DNA of 23,035 nt from a virus. Numbering within the stretch: position 1 is the first letter of the stretch; each line of letters starts with the position of its first letter. Of this stretch, positions 6,107 through 15,409 are shown piece by piece. The stretch spans positions 1 through 23,035 of the IMG/VR virus record IMGVR_UViG_3300001460_000225; one strand, written 5' to 3'. The translations under genes were made by a program, and so were the position numbers. Below the pieces are notes generated by a model that saw nothing but the letters and a program-made list of their open reading frames with translations, had not been told where the DNA came from and did no database searches.

Positions 6107-7540
6107 ATGAATTATAAATTTAAAACTAAGCCTTATGGCCATCAATTAGATGCATTAAAAGCATCTTGGGATAAAGAAAATTTTGCGTACTTTATGGAAA
6201 TGGGTACAGGTAAATCAAAGGTATTACTAGATAATGCTGCAATATTATATGATAAAGGCCAGATAAATGGCCTCCTTCTTATTGCACCTAAAGGTGTTTA
6301 TAAGAACTGGTATGATCAGGAGGTGCCTGTGCATTTACCTGATCATATCGAAAAAAAAATGGTGCTATGGAAAACATCAGATAAATCTTCAAAACAAAAA
6401 CAATTACTTAATACTTTATTTGAAACAGGAACTGATTTTCATATTTTAATTATGAATGTTGAAGCTTTTTCATCTGGTAATGGTACAGAGTTTGCACAAA
6501 AATTTTTATCTTGCCACAAAGCAATGATAGCAATTGATGAGTCTACTACAATTAAAACTCCAACATCTAATAGAACAAAAAACATTTTTGAACTAAGAGA
6601 ACATGCTAAGTATAGAAGAATATTAACAGGTTCTCCTGTAACTAAATCACCATTAGATTTATTTTCTCAATGTGCTTTTCTTGATCCATGGTTATTAGGT
6701 CATGATTCTTATTGGATATTTAAATCAAGATATGCTGTTACTAAAAAAATTGAAGTACAAGGTAGACGTGTTGAAATAGTTGTTGGATATAGAAATCTTG
6801 GTGAGTTATCAGAAAAAATAAAACCTTTTTCTAGAAGAATATTAAAACAAGACTGTTTAGATTTACCAGAAAAAACTTTTGTAAAACATTATGTTGAACT
6901 AACAGCTGAACAAAAAAAAGTTTATAAACAAATGAAACAAGAAGCTATTGCATTTCTTGATGGTAAAATGCAATCTTCAGCAACTGTTATGACTCAATTA
7001 ATGAGACTACATCAAATTACTTGTGGTCACTTCACTGCAGATGATGGTACTATAAAAGATTTACCTTGTTCTAGACTAGGTGAATTAATGAATATACTTG
7101 AGAACGTAGAAGGTAAAACTATTATATGGTCTCACTATACTCACGATGTAAGAAGAATTATTTCTGAAATTAAAAAAGTATACGGTGAAGATTCTGTTGT
7201 AGATTATTATGGTGCAACAGATACTGATACTAGATCAGTTAATATTAAAAAATTTCAAACAGATGATAAGTGTAGATTTTTTGTAGGTACTACTCATACA
7301 GGTGGTTACGGTATTACATTAACTGCAGGTAGTAATATGGTTTATTTTTCAAATGGTTATGATTTAGAGAAACGTCAACAATCAGAAGCACGTATTGATC
7401 GTATTGGTCAAACACAAAAAATGACTTATATTGATATTATGAGTCAAGATACTATTGATGAAAGAATTGTAAAAGCTTTACGTAATAAAGTTAATATTGC
7501 TAATACGATTATGGATGAAGATTTTAGAGAATGGATATAG
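6107..7540 (+). CDS. SNF2-family (SF2) DNA helicase/translocase
   Basis: A 477-residue two-lobed SF2 ATPase. Lobe 1 shows a Q-like YGHQLDAL (10-17), Walker A MGTGKS (32-37), LLLIAPKGVYKNW (57-69), a DEST box at 144-147 (the DExx motif) and LTGSP (173-177). Lobe 2 shows TIIWSHYTHDVR, VDYYGATD, GGYGITLTAGSNMVYF and motif VI QSEARIDRIGQ (425-435), which is characteristic of SNF2 proteins. It has no extra nuclease or DNA-binding domain and is near the minimal length for the family. Similar short SNF2 proteins occur in many phages; they may remodel protein-DNA complexes or help replication or recombination, but the substrate is unknown. It is the only plus-strand gene, lies between the replication and virion modules, and has a poor ribosome site. 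Confidence 0.92.
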   Translation: MNYKFKTKPYGHQLDALKASWDKENFAYFMEMGTGKSKVLLDNAAILYDKGQINGLLLIAPKGVYKNWYDQEVPVHLPDHIEKKMVLWKTSDKSSKQKQLLNTLFETGTDFHILIMNVEAFSSGNGTEFAQKFLSCHKAMIAIDESTTIKTPTSNRTKNIFELREHAKYRRILTGSPVTKSPLDLFSQCAFLDPWLLGHDSYWIFKSRYAVTKKIEVQGRRVEIVVGYRNLGELSEKIKPFSRRILKQDCLDLPEKTFVKHYVELTAEQKKVYKQMKQEAIAFLDGKMQSSATVMTQLMRLHQITCGHFTADDGTIKDLPCSRLGELMNILENVEGKTIIWSHYTHDVRRIISEIKKVYGEDSVVDYYGATDTDTRSVNIKKFQTDDKCRFFVGTTHTGGYGITLTAGSNMVYFSNGYDLEKRQQSEARIDRIGQTQKMTYIDIMSQDTIDERIVKALRNKVNIANTIMDEDFREWI

Positions 7541-7541
7541 C

Positions 7542-7592
7542 GACTATAGTCCCCACTACAATCAATCCCGGCAGCTGAGTGCCCAACCTCCC
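7542..7592. other. GC-rich intergenic island at the convergent junction
   Basis: Right after the SNF2 stop comes a palindrome GACTATAGTC (7542-7551), then a C-rich, GC-rich stretch up to 7592 with a short hairpin GGCA (7570-7573) / TGCC (7580-7583). The core ACTATAGT recurs at 7598-7605 in the next palindrome. Composition differs sharply from both flanking genes and no reading frame explains it. Confidence 0.4.
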
Positions 7593-7593
7593 A

Positions 7594-7609
7594 AAAAACT
7601 ATAGTTTTT
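7594..7609. terminator. Possible bidirectional terminator between convergent genes
   Basis: The 16 bases form a perfect palindrome, AAAAAC-TATA-GTTTTT. Read on either strand it gives an A-run, a small stem and a T-run, as expected of a two-way terminator between the SNF2 and holin genes. It overlaps the last codons of the holin gene. The stem is weak because it is mostly A-T, so function is uncertain. Confidence 0.45.
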
Positions 7610-7793
7610 CAAATAAAATAATTATTATAGCAAACATACCACCAACTAAAGCTGTCATTGCATATCGCATATGATTTTTTATTTCTTTAATATCTGTTTC
7701 TATACTAGTAATTTTTTGATGAGTTTGTTTTTGCATAATACGACAAAGTTTTTCGTGAGATTCTATTCTATCTAAGGCAGTGTTTTTAGCCAT
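7599..7793 (-). CDS. XhlA-like holin or holin accessory protein
   Basis: This 64-residue protein has an N-terminal charged helix with ETDIKEIKNHM (32-42), a probable coiled coil, and a single hydrophobic segment at about 45-61 (AMTALVGGMFAIIIILF), ending with a short charged tail. This layout matches the XhlA (hemolysin/holin) family, whose members sit in the inner membrane and help release the cell wall lytic enzyme. It is the last gene of the virion module, as holins often are, and starts on a TAATG overlap with the preceding gene. No endolysin is visible in the window. A non-lytic membrane anchor remains possible. Confidence 0.65.
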   Translation of the reverse strand: MAKNTALDRIESHEKLCRIMQKQTHQKITSIETDIKEIKNHMRYAMTALVGGMFAIIIILFEKL

Positions 7794-8875
7794 TATCTTC
7801 CTCTGAAACTTTCTCTATTAGAGTCGGATTTAGTGTATCCACCTCCACCTACGCCTTTTGATTTTGCTGCAGATGATTTTGTAACTGACTTTCTATTTCT
7901 ATCGGGTGTTCTAGATGTAGAGTCTCCTCTTCTATTGACTTGTGTTTGAATTCCTCTAGCTTCTCTCATAGTTGTAGATGCTTTTCTATTTCTTGCATCA
8001 AAGCCACCATATTTTTTCATATCAAAATAATCAGTCAAACTTTTAGATTTTCCAAAATCTGAATTTTGTAATCGTTGATTCAAACTTCTAATACCTCTCA
8101 TACTGTCTTTTCCTTTGTTTAAAAGAAATCCTGCTCCCGGTATTAAAAAACTAAGTAATGCTCTAAATAAACCTGCTAAACCCTCTCCCTTAGATTTAGT
8201 TTTATCAAGAGGTGATCCTAATTTTTCTACTTGTTCAACATCTTCATCTTGTCTTCCTAAATCACTTACACCTTCAAATCTTTTCATGTCTAAAGGTGTC
8301 ATACTTTGTGAAGGTATTGTTTCTTGTTGATTAAAAAGAAAAGGTGATTTGTTAGGAAAATTAGTATTGGCAAAAGGATCATTTAATGGAATATTTTCAT
8401 TATCTTTAAGTACCTCTACAATATTACCATTTGAATCTACAGATAATTTTGTTTTCTTTTGATTTGCTGCAATTATTTCATCAACTAAATTAGTGTTTTG
8501 TAAACGTTGATTCACTGCACCTGTATTAATTATTGGAACACCATTTATATTTGGTATAGCATTAGATGCACTTGTAATTCCAGTATTAAAATTAATTTGT
8601 GGATCTCCTAAACTGAGACTAGGAATTTGAGGCATTTCTGCTGCACTAGCAGAACTAAAAGGGTTTAGGAAATCTACCATTCCAGCCATCATTCCTTTTT
8701 CAGGAACTTGTTGCTGTGCGTTATAAACAGATTTCATTTGATTATAAGCAGGCTGAGAAGATAATTTTAAATTTTGTTGATTAGGATCATATTTTTTTTG
8801 AAACTGTTGATCATAAAACATTTTGTCCATAGGACTTAATTGATTATATAAATTATTAAAGTTTATTTCAGCCAT
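7793..8875 (-). CDS. Probable virion-associated protein, low complexity, function unknown
   Basis: A 360-residue protein with an Asn/Gln-rich N-terminal half (start MAEINFNNLYNQL) and a glycine/leucine hydrophobic piece near residues 232-255 (GLAGLFRALLSFLIPGAGFLL) that could contact membrane. Its C-terminus is basic, rich in Arg, Ser and Gly (NRRGDSTSRTPDRNRKS, ending ESFRGR) and probably disordered and nucleic-acid binding. The motif NQRLQN(T/S) occurs twice. It lies between the 1544-residue ejection-type protein and the holin, with TAATG overlaps on both sides, which suggests it is made with the virion proteins. I do not recognise the family. Confidence 0.75.
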   Translation of the reverse strand: MAEINFNNLYNQLSPMDKMFYDQQFQKKYDPNQQNLKLSSQPAYNQMKSVYNAQQQVPEKGMMAGMVDFLNPFSSASAAEMPQIPSLSLGDPQINFNTGITSASNAIPNINGVPIINTGAVNQRLQNTNLVDEIIAANQKKTKLSVDSNGNIVEVLKDNENIPLNDPFANTNFPNKSPFLFNQQETIPSQSMTPLDMKRFEGVSDLGRQDEDVEQVEKLGSPLDKTKSKGEGLAGLFRALLSFLIPGAGFLLNKGKDSMRGIRSLNQRLQNSDFGKSKSLTDYFDMKKYGGFDARNRKASTTMREARGIQTQVNRRGDSTSRTPDRNRKSVTKSSAAKSKGVGGGGYTKSDSNRESFRGR

Positions 8876-11800
8876 TATGCCAATCCTCGTTGTCTTAATC
8901 TAATTTGTTTCTCTTCTTCAGATAATAAAGCATTTTCTGTTGCAGTCAATCCTTGATTTAGGACCCCTGATGCCGGAAGCGCTGCTGTTTGTATCACTTG
9001 AGCATTAGGTGCAGGTGTATCAGGTAATGGTGCAGTCTGTGGTTTTTGAGAAACTTTTTGAGGTTCTTGTTTTATAATTTCATCTGTTTTTTGACTTTGT
9101 TTATCAATAACACTTGGAAGTTCTTTGTTAAAATATCTATCTAAGTCTTCATCAGACAATCCAAGTGGAACACCATTCCATTTACCTACTATCTCTTGCA
9201 TCTGTGCTAATGGAAATACATCTTCAAATTTTAAATCAGGATAAGTTTTCAATAATTTTCTATAAGATTTTTGTGTTATATCCGTATACTCTTTAAATCC
9301 AGGTATGTTTGATGGTCTATATCTATTTGCAAATAGATACTTCATTGTTTTTTTACCAAAGTTTTGTCTATCTTTAAACTGTAAAGCTATTTCTCCTTTA
9401 GGAAATAATCTTTCAGCTACTTTTAAAAAATCACTTACTCTACTCATTTCTCTATATCTGTTTTTTTGTAGTAAATCCCATTGTTCTAAAATATTTGTAG
9501 GGTCTTTAAATATTTGATTTAAATCATAAGTGCTTCTTTTGAAAGTACCATCCGCTGCTTGTAATCTGGTACTAAAATCACTAATGATATAAGTCATGCT
9601 AGTTTTAGGATTTTGTTCAGTGATACCAATACCAAGAAACATTTTTAACAGTTCATTTGTAGTATTATATTTATCACCTGCTTTATTAACTTCTTCATCA
9701 TAGGCAGATAAAACTTTACCTGCACTTCTAAAGGTAGTTGGATTAATAGTTTGTATTAAATGATTAAATATTTTACCAACTACTACATCATATGGTTCAT
9801 TAGCTGCATCATATATTATTTTATCTTCTTTAGTTTTACCACCTCTTGCACCTGGAATAGGCGTCCATTTAGGAGCTACATCTAATATTGCTTCAGTTAA
9901 AATTGACTCAGTAATAAACGGTTCAAATATTTGTGTTAATGCACCATTCTTTTTTTCTTCATAATCATAAAACATTGATTTAAAAAATCTTGTAAACATT
10001 GATTCATCACTTTTATCTGGATTAAACATTCCTTCAGTAAATGTATTAAATCCATCTGAAATTGATGCAAAAGGTTGTTCTTTACTCCAATCAATACTTT
10101 GAAATTTTCCGTCTTTCCCTGGTTTTGATACAGGTATAATTTTATCATTCTTAGCATACCATGGTGAAAAGAATCTTTGGTATCCTTTTATAAACTCTTC
10201 ATCTAAACCTGTTAGTGTACTAGATATACTTTCTAATCCTTTATCAAATCCATACATTACACTTCCAAAACCTAAAAGTCTTCTAGCGCCTATTTGTCTT
10301 ATATATGGATTACTAGATGATATTTCTCTAGTTGAGTATGTTAATATATTATAAATATTTCTAATAATTTCTGATTGGAAAGCTACAAAGTTACCAAGAG
10401 GTAAACGTCTCCATTCTTTTACAATTTGTGGAACCATTGAATAGTTTGGATAAACATCTCTAGTATATTTACCTGCTATATCTCTTAAAGCTTCAGAATA
10501 AGTTTTTGGATTACCCGCAAAATCAAGAGGATCCCATTTCATATTAAATACTTCTTTGTACTGTTGATTAACTAAATCTTGCCATGTATAAGCAGTTTTT
10601 TTTCCAGGTTCTATTTTATAACCTAATTTAGCGGCATCATCTAAACTTAGACCTCTAATTGGAATAGCAGGAACCATTTGTGATTTAGTAAACTCATATC
10701 CATATGCCTTCCATAAATTATCTGAAGCTTGATAAAATTCTGTAGCTTTCCTAAAAACTGGATTATTTAATAAATATTTCATTAATTGTTCTGATGTAGA
10801 AAATCTATTTTTTACAATATCTTTCAACACTGCTTCTACTTCACCAGCAACTACTGAATTATCAAATACACCATATTGAAGATATTCTTCTAATTTTTTT
10901 TTCATGACTTCAGGTTTTACACTTCCTTTACCTATAACATCTTGAAATGCTATTTTCATAGAATCAATAAGACTTGCATTTCTACCCATGTGGCCATTAA
11001 TAAAAGAAAAGAAAGCTGCGGTTTCAACGTTACGCATTTGAGTCATTACTGATAACACAGTTTTAGATAATTGTGATGTTGTTTTAGCTGCTAGGTAAGC
11101 TTTATACATTGGTATTTTTAATAAAAAATCTGTAACTAAATTATCTCCATTCATTCCTTGAGCTATTTCTTTTGTTGTAAGATAAGGTGCTCTAGTTTTT
11201 CCTATTTTATAAGAATAAACATTTGTTAAATCTACATTCATTCTATTTTTAGACATAGTAATTGGAACTAGTGATGGAGCTACTTCTTGTTGAAAACCTC
11301 TTCTAATAAAATCTTTTTCATCTTTAAATATCCAACCATTTTTTAAACCATTTCTTGCTAAAGTTTTATGATACCTTATATGCGCTAATAAATTAGCTTG
11401 TTGAGTAACTGTATCTAATACAATAGCTCTTGGATCATTTACTTTTCCTAATAAATCTTGAACAACTTTTGGTAAGGAAGGATTTTTTTTATCTAAAAAA
11501 GGAGCCACTACGGATGTAATAGCGTTCATTCTATCTTTTGGACTACTACCTTCTTGACCAACATTTAATATTTCATCTACTTTAGAAGATGCATATCTAG
11601 ACAATTGGTTATCTAAATCAGTTCCCGAACCTATTTTTACATTTCTATATTCAGGATCCATTCTTTTAATTTGTTCTTTAAAATAATCTGTAGCTGATTT
11701 TATTTGAGATGAATTTGGTCTAAATGAATTACTTCTAAATACTTCATATGAATTTCTTAAATATTTTCCAATGTTATCTATAAATTCTTTTTGTAATTCA

Positions 11801-13509
11801 CCAGACTTAATATAGGGTTGTAATTCTTTTGTTAAATCATCAATAACTATTTTAACTTCTTTAGAAGAATTTCTTAAAACTTGAGGTAAATCATTAATTC
11901 CAATTTTGCCTTGTAAAAATAAAACAATATCATCTAAATATGCTTTTGCAGCAACAGGAGTCGAATCTGTAATAATTTTATCAATCAAACTTTTTTCAGT
12001 TAAAGTATATAATTTATTTTCTAATTGTTTCATTTTCATATCAACTCTTTTTCTATATTTATTAACTAATCCCTCAGACTTAATTAATGCATCTTTTGCT
12101 TCTTGAGTTAACGGACCTCTTGTTCTTATTGGAGTTAATATAAATTTATCAGCAGCTTTCATAATTCTTTCTTTTAATGGACCTGCTGTCATAGAAAAAA
12201 ACTGCCAGTCTTCCATTTTAGGAATACCTGCTTTAGTTAAAGCTTTATTTTTTGATTCAATTATTTTTCTTGTTAATTGAGGTATGCCAGTTTTTTCACT
12301 TGCAGCAACTTTACTTAAAATATCTAAACCGCTACCCACTTTTCTAAATCCTGGAGCTAAAAGATATTTGTTACCTGCTCTTAAAACAGGCATTGCAACT
12401 GTTTTACCTGCAACAGTTAAACCACCTACTAAAGCAGTTCCATCTGCGCCATATTTTAATTTATTTGCTAGTATTTGTGTTGCTTTTGCTCTACCTGTTA
12501 ATCCTTCTGTATCTTTTAATTCAAGTTTCTCTGTACCAATACCAAAAGGTTTAACATCTCCAAGTATAGTTTTATCATCTTCTGAGCCTCCAGTGACTGC
12601 TTCACCCACACCATAAGCAACTGCACCACCTACACCCCAATAACCTAATTTTTGAGCAATACTTGATCTTAATTTAATATTTCCACTTTTATCTTTTACT
12701 ACTTTTCCTTTTTTTAAAGTTTTGTCAAATCTATCAAGTATTTTTCTAGTAGAATCAAATTTATTACCTGTAAGTCTAGCTATTTTACCAAAACCATTAA
12801 GTATTTTTTTACCTGCAAATATAGAAATACCAAATTGAGTTAAATCTTCCGCTAATTGTTCAACACCTTGTCTAGATTTTTCTACTTCAGGCCAATTTTG
12901 TTCTAAGAAATCTAACATCTCAGTATTAAAACCTGCGTCACTTAATGCAGCTACAGTTCTAAATGTTTCACGAGCTGACTCTTCTATGGCCATACCAACA
13001 CCACGCATAGCTTTAGTTTTTTTACTACTTAAATATTCTTTTTGTCTTTGTTGTCCTACAAAATCATCACGTTTTGATACATCATATATTTCATTCCCTA
13101 ATATTAAATTAGATGTAAATCTGTTTAAATCTTCTTCGTCACCTTCTTTACTAAAATCTTTTAAAAATTTATTTGGATTTAATAAACCAGATGTGGCCCC
13201 TGCTTCTTTTGCTTTTTTAACAGAACCATATTTTTTTATATCTTCTATATAAGATACTACTGGAGCATTATTATTTCTAAATACATCTAAATAACGTAAA
13301 ACGTTATCTTTTTCATTTTCAGGTAAAGATCTAACAAAACTTCTTAATTCTGATGTAGGGAGTTTATTTTCTACTACACTGTCTGGATTTAATTCTTTAA
13401 TGTCTTCTTGAGTTTCTTTATTTATATTTTGTGTGCCTACGTTATTTACTACGTCATTAATAACGTTTTTTAAAATTTCATCCCTATTTTGTTTTCCCAA
13501 ATCAGCCAT
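8875..13509 (-). CDS. Very large internal virion / DNA ejection protein (T7 gp16-like position)
   Basis: At 1544 residues this is the largest gene. Size, place at the end of the internal virion cluster and mostly helical, lysine-rich composition fit the large ejection proteins of podoviruses, which leave the capsid with the DNA and form a channel across the envelope. Near the N-terminus there are glycine-rich hydrophobic segments at about 289-308 (GYWGVGGAVAYGVGEAV) and 353-375 that could enter membrane. The last 90 residues are Pro/Gln-rich and end in a charged helix, ALLSEEEKQIRLRQRGLA. I found no lytic transglycosylase or peptidase motif, although T7 gp16 carries a transglycosylase domain. 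The role rests on context, not on sequence identity. Confidence 0.7.
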   Translation of the reverse strand: MADLGKQNRDEILKNVINDVVNNVGTQNINKETQEDIKELNPDSVVENKLPTSELRSFVRSLPENEKDNVLRYLDVFRNNNAPVVSYIEDIKKYGSVKKAKEAGATSGLLNPNKFLKDFSKEGDEEDLNRFTSNLILGNEIYDVSKRDDFVGQQRQKEYLSSKKTKAMRGVGMAIEESARETFRTVAALSDAGFNTEMLDFLEQNWPEVEKSRQGVEQLAEDLTQFGISIFAGKKILNGFGKIARLTGNKFDSTRKILDRFDKTLKKGKVVKDKSGNIKLRSSIAQKLGYWGVGGAVAYGVGEAVTGGSEDDKTILGDVKPFGIGTEKLELKDTEGLTGRAKATQILANKLKYGADGTALVGGLTVAGKTVAMPVLRAGNKYLLAPGFRKVGSGLDILSKVAASEKTGIPQLTRKIIESKNKALTKAGIPKMEDWQFFSMTAGPLKERIMKAADKFILTPIRTRGPLTQEAKDALIKSEGLVNKYRKRVDMKMKQLENKLYTLTEKSLIDKIITDSTPVAAKAYLDDIVLFLQGKIGINDLPQVLRNSSKEVKIVIDDLTKELQPYIKSGELQKEFIDNIGKYLRNSYEVFRSNSFRPNSSQIKSATDYFKEQIKRMDPEYRNVKIGSGTDLDNQLSRYASSKVDEILNVGQEGSSPKDRMNAITSVVAPFLDKKNPSLPKVVQDLLGKVNDPRAIVLDTVTQQANLLAHIRYHKTLARNGLKNGWIFKDEKDFIRRGFQQEVAPSLVPITMSKNRMNVDLTNVYSYKIGKTRAPYLTTKEIAQGMNGDNLVTDFLLKIPMYKAYLAAKTTSQLSKTVLSVMTQMRNVETAAFFSFINGHMGRNASLIDSMKIAFQDVIGKGSVKPEVMKKKLEEYLQYGVFDNSVVAGEVEAVLKDIVKNRFSTSEQLMKYLLNNPVFRKATEFYQASDNLWKAYGYEFTKSQMVPAIPIRGLSLDDAAKLGYKIEPGKKTAYTWQDLVNQQYKEVFNMKWDPLDFAGNPKTYSEALRDIAGKYTRDVYPNYSMVPQIVKEWRRLPLGNFVAFQSEIIRNIYNILTYSTREISSSNPYIRQIGARRLLGFGSVMYGFDKGLESISSTLTGLDEEFIKGYQRFFSPWYAKNDKIIPVSKPGKDGKFQSIDWSKEQPFASISDGFNTFTEGMFNPDKSDESMFTRFFKSMFYDYEEKKNGALTQIFEPFITESILTEAILDVAPKWTPIPGARGGKTKEDKIIYDAANEPYDVVVGKIFNHLIQTINPTTFRSAGKVLSAYDEEVNKAGDKYNTTNELLKMFLGIGITEQNPKTSMTYIISDFSTRLQAADGTFKRSTYDLNQIFKDPTNILEQWDLLQKNRYREMSRVSDFLKVAERLFPKGEIALQFKDRQNFGKKTMKYLFANRYRPSNIPGFKEYTDITQKSYRKLLKTYPDLKFEDVFPLAQMQEIVGKWNGVPLGLSDEDLDRYFNKELPSVIDKQSQKTDEIIKQEPQKVSQKPQTAPLPDTPAPNAQVIQTAALPASGVLNQGLTATENALLSEEEKQIRLRQRGLA

Positions 13510-13515
13510 ATCATT

Positions 13516-14601
13516 TTAGGTCGTCTCGGTATTAAAAGGTAATGTTAAATTCACATCATATTTTGAGTTAAACGAATAAACGTCATCTTGTGTTTCAATA
13601 TTTGCAAAATCTGCAAATGCACTAGAATTATAATATATTATATTTGCTATATCATCTGTAATATTAGCAGGTAGTTTTTGTCTAAATTCTTCAAAAGGCA
13701 TATCAATACTTTTAGCTCTAGATTCAACTGCAGGTGCATTCATAGTAGGTTCATTAACCATTGGTGCATCTACTTTTTCAGGAGTTCCCATAGCATAACC
13801 TATTCTACCGCCATCAGCTTTTTTAACTTTAATACCTGAAGCCATGTCGATAATAGATTCTGCTTCAGCAATAATTTGTTCATTTGATTTGCTACCACCA
13901 AGATCATTTTCTTTAATAATTGCAGCCATATCAATTATTTGTTCCGATCTTGATTTTCCAGGTACTAATACATCTAAGTAAGCATTTTCTGATTGTGTTT
14001 TTAAATTTTCTAATTCTATTACTAATGGACTTAATACATCATTTCCAGCTCCTGATTGTTTAGCTTCAATTATTTTGTCTTCTATAGCTGTTATTTTAGG
14101 AGCAAATAAAGATCTAACTGCACTAGCAGTTTGCATTTTAGCTGAATCAGATGCTCCTAATTTAGCTGCAGCTATGTCACCTTTAGTTTTAATTAAATCA
14201 CTAAATAAATCAGCTTCAGTTAAATATCTTTCTCTCTCCTCTTCTCTTTTTTCTTTTCTTTTAGAAGCTAAGTCTTGAAATAAACCAGCTGTTGGTTGTT
14301 TAAATGCTTCTGCAGCTGTACTCAATATACCTCCTGTAGGTCTTTGAGACATTAAACTTAATCCACCTTGTATAAGAAACTGTGATAATGGATCCATACC
14401 TTCATCTTTTACTTTTTCTCTTTCAGGTAATTGAGATGAAACATAAGCTAATTCTTCTTTAGTAGGAATGTAATTTTTTAAATCTCCAACAAATGGATCA
14501 TCAGCATGCATTTCTCTGTCTACAATACCAGTCATAATACCATTCATACCAGAAGTAGGACCACCTTTTCTAAACATTGGTCTTTTAAATATTCTACTCA
14601 T
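13516..14601 (-). CDS. Internal virion-type protein with GGR motif
   Basis: A 361-residue protein starting with a basic, glycine-containing leader (MSRIFKRPMFRKGGPTSG) like leaders I remember in marine podovirus virion proteins. A highly charged helix follows (about 112-130, KRKEKREEERERYLTEA). The middle has two related helices, SEQIIDMAAII (219-229) and NEQIIAEAESIIDMA (240-254). A glycine motif GGRIGYAMG (264-272) matches motifs in the 354-residue protein encoded at 15409-16473. It lies six bases before the 1544-residue gene. T7 gp15 occupies a comparable place, but no sequence match can be claimed. Confidence 0.65.
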   Translation of the reverse strand: MSRIFKRPMFRKGGPTSGMNGIMTGIVDREMHADDPFVGDLKNYIPTKEELAYVSSQLPEREKVKDEGMDPLSQFLIQGGLSLMSQRPTGGILSTAAEAFKQPTAGLFQDLASKRKEKREEERERYLTEADLFSDLIKTKGDIAAAKLGASDSAKMQTASAVRSLFAPKITAIEDKIIEAKQSGAGNDVLSPLVIELENLKTQSENAYLDVLVPGKSRSEQIIDMAAIIKENDLGGSKSNEQIIAEAESIIDMASGIKVKKADGGRIGYAMGTPEKVDAPMVNEPTMNAPAVESRAKSIDMPFEEFRQKLPANITDDIANIIYYNSSAFADFANIETQDDVYSFNSKYDVNLTLPFNTETT

Positions 14602-14602
14602 A

Positions 14603-15409
14603 TTAACTAAACGCTCTATATACTCCAGCTAGTGTAGCACCCGCACCTAAAGCAGTTTGTAAAGCTGTTGGAGATGGTTGCATTTGAGTTTGAGTTGAAC
14701 CAGGGTAACCTGCAATTAATCCAGTGATCCCTGAACCCAGAGCCTGTGTAGCTTGAAGTGGTTGATTTAATTGTTGTTGTAATAATTGTTGTTGTGCAGA
14801 TAATTGTGCTTGTAGTTGAGCTTGGTTAATACCACCTAGTGTAGATAAAGCTCCAACATCTTGACCTAAGAAAGCTTGACCAGCTTGACCTAGTTGTAAT
14901 TGATTTCCAATATTTTGTTGAGCTAATTGTTGTGCTTGTTGAAATCCTTGTTGCTGTAACTGCGCTTGTAAACCTGCTCTGTTTCTATCAGATGATGATT
15001 GATATTCTGCTCTTTGCACGCCTTCTCTACCACCACCAAAGGCACCGGCTGCAATTGCTGCTGCTGGTACACCTTGTGCACCTTTTTGAGCTTGAACATC
15101 AAATCCTTGTAAAGTTGTATCAATGACATCTTGTTGATACGGAGACATAAATTGTTTGTAAGCATTCGGCCCTGCTGAAGCTGCTGCTGCTTGTAAGAAA
15201 GGTTTATAACCACCTATACCCGCAAGTGCTGTTGATTGAGCTTGTTGTTGTAATGGACTAAGTCCTGCTACAAATTGTGGACCAAATATTTTTGAAAGAT
15301 CTGCTTGAGATAAAGCACCTGTTACTTGTTGTAATTGAGTAATATATGGTTTCGCTGCCGCTTCTATAAACTCAGGTGGTTGTTGAACTACTGTTGATAC
15401 TTCAGCCAT
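14603..15409 (-). CDS. Gln/Ala-rich internal virion protein (T7 gp14-like in character)
   Basis: This 268-residue protein is dominated by Gln, Ala, Gly and Leu. After an N-terminal EFIEAAAKPYITQLQQ helix it contains FMSPYQQDVIDTTLQGF (87-103), AAGAFGGGREGVQRAEY (120-136), and long Gln-rich helices (LQAQLQQQGFQQAQQLAQQ, then QLQAQLSAQQQLLQQQ). It ends in a Gly/Ala hydrophobic segment (TALGAGATLAGVYRAF). The MSPYQQ...AFGGGR pattern recurs in marine phage virion proteins as I remember them. The shape suggests a membrane-inserting ejection protein like T7 gp14. It begins on a TAATG overlap with the upstream gene. Confidence 0.65.
   Translation of the reverse strand: MAEVSTVVQQPPEFIEAAAKPYITQLQQVTGALSQADLSKIFGPQFVAGLSPLQQQAQSTALAGIGGYKPFLQAAAASAGPNAYKQFMSPYQQDVIDTTLQGFDVQAQKGAQGVPAAAIAAGAFGGGREGVQRAEYQSSSDRNRAGLQAQLQQQGFQQAQQLAQQNIGNQLQLGQAGQAFLGQDVGALSTLGGINQAQLQAQLSAQQQLLQQQLNQPLQATQALGSGITGLIAGYPGSTQTQMQPSPTALQTALGAGATLAGVYRAFS

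Noticed and set aside
12284-12616. 110-residue plus-strand frame inside the 1544-residue gene
   Set aside because: It is antisense to a long continuous frame, Pro/Ser/Val-rich as expected from complement codons, and has no known motif.
14760-14970. Repetitive CAA/TTG triplets suggesting a microsatellite or CRISPR-like array
   Set aside because: They encode Gln-rich helices of the internal virion protein and lack regular repeat-spacer order.
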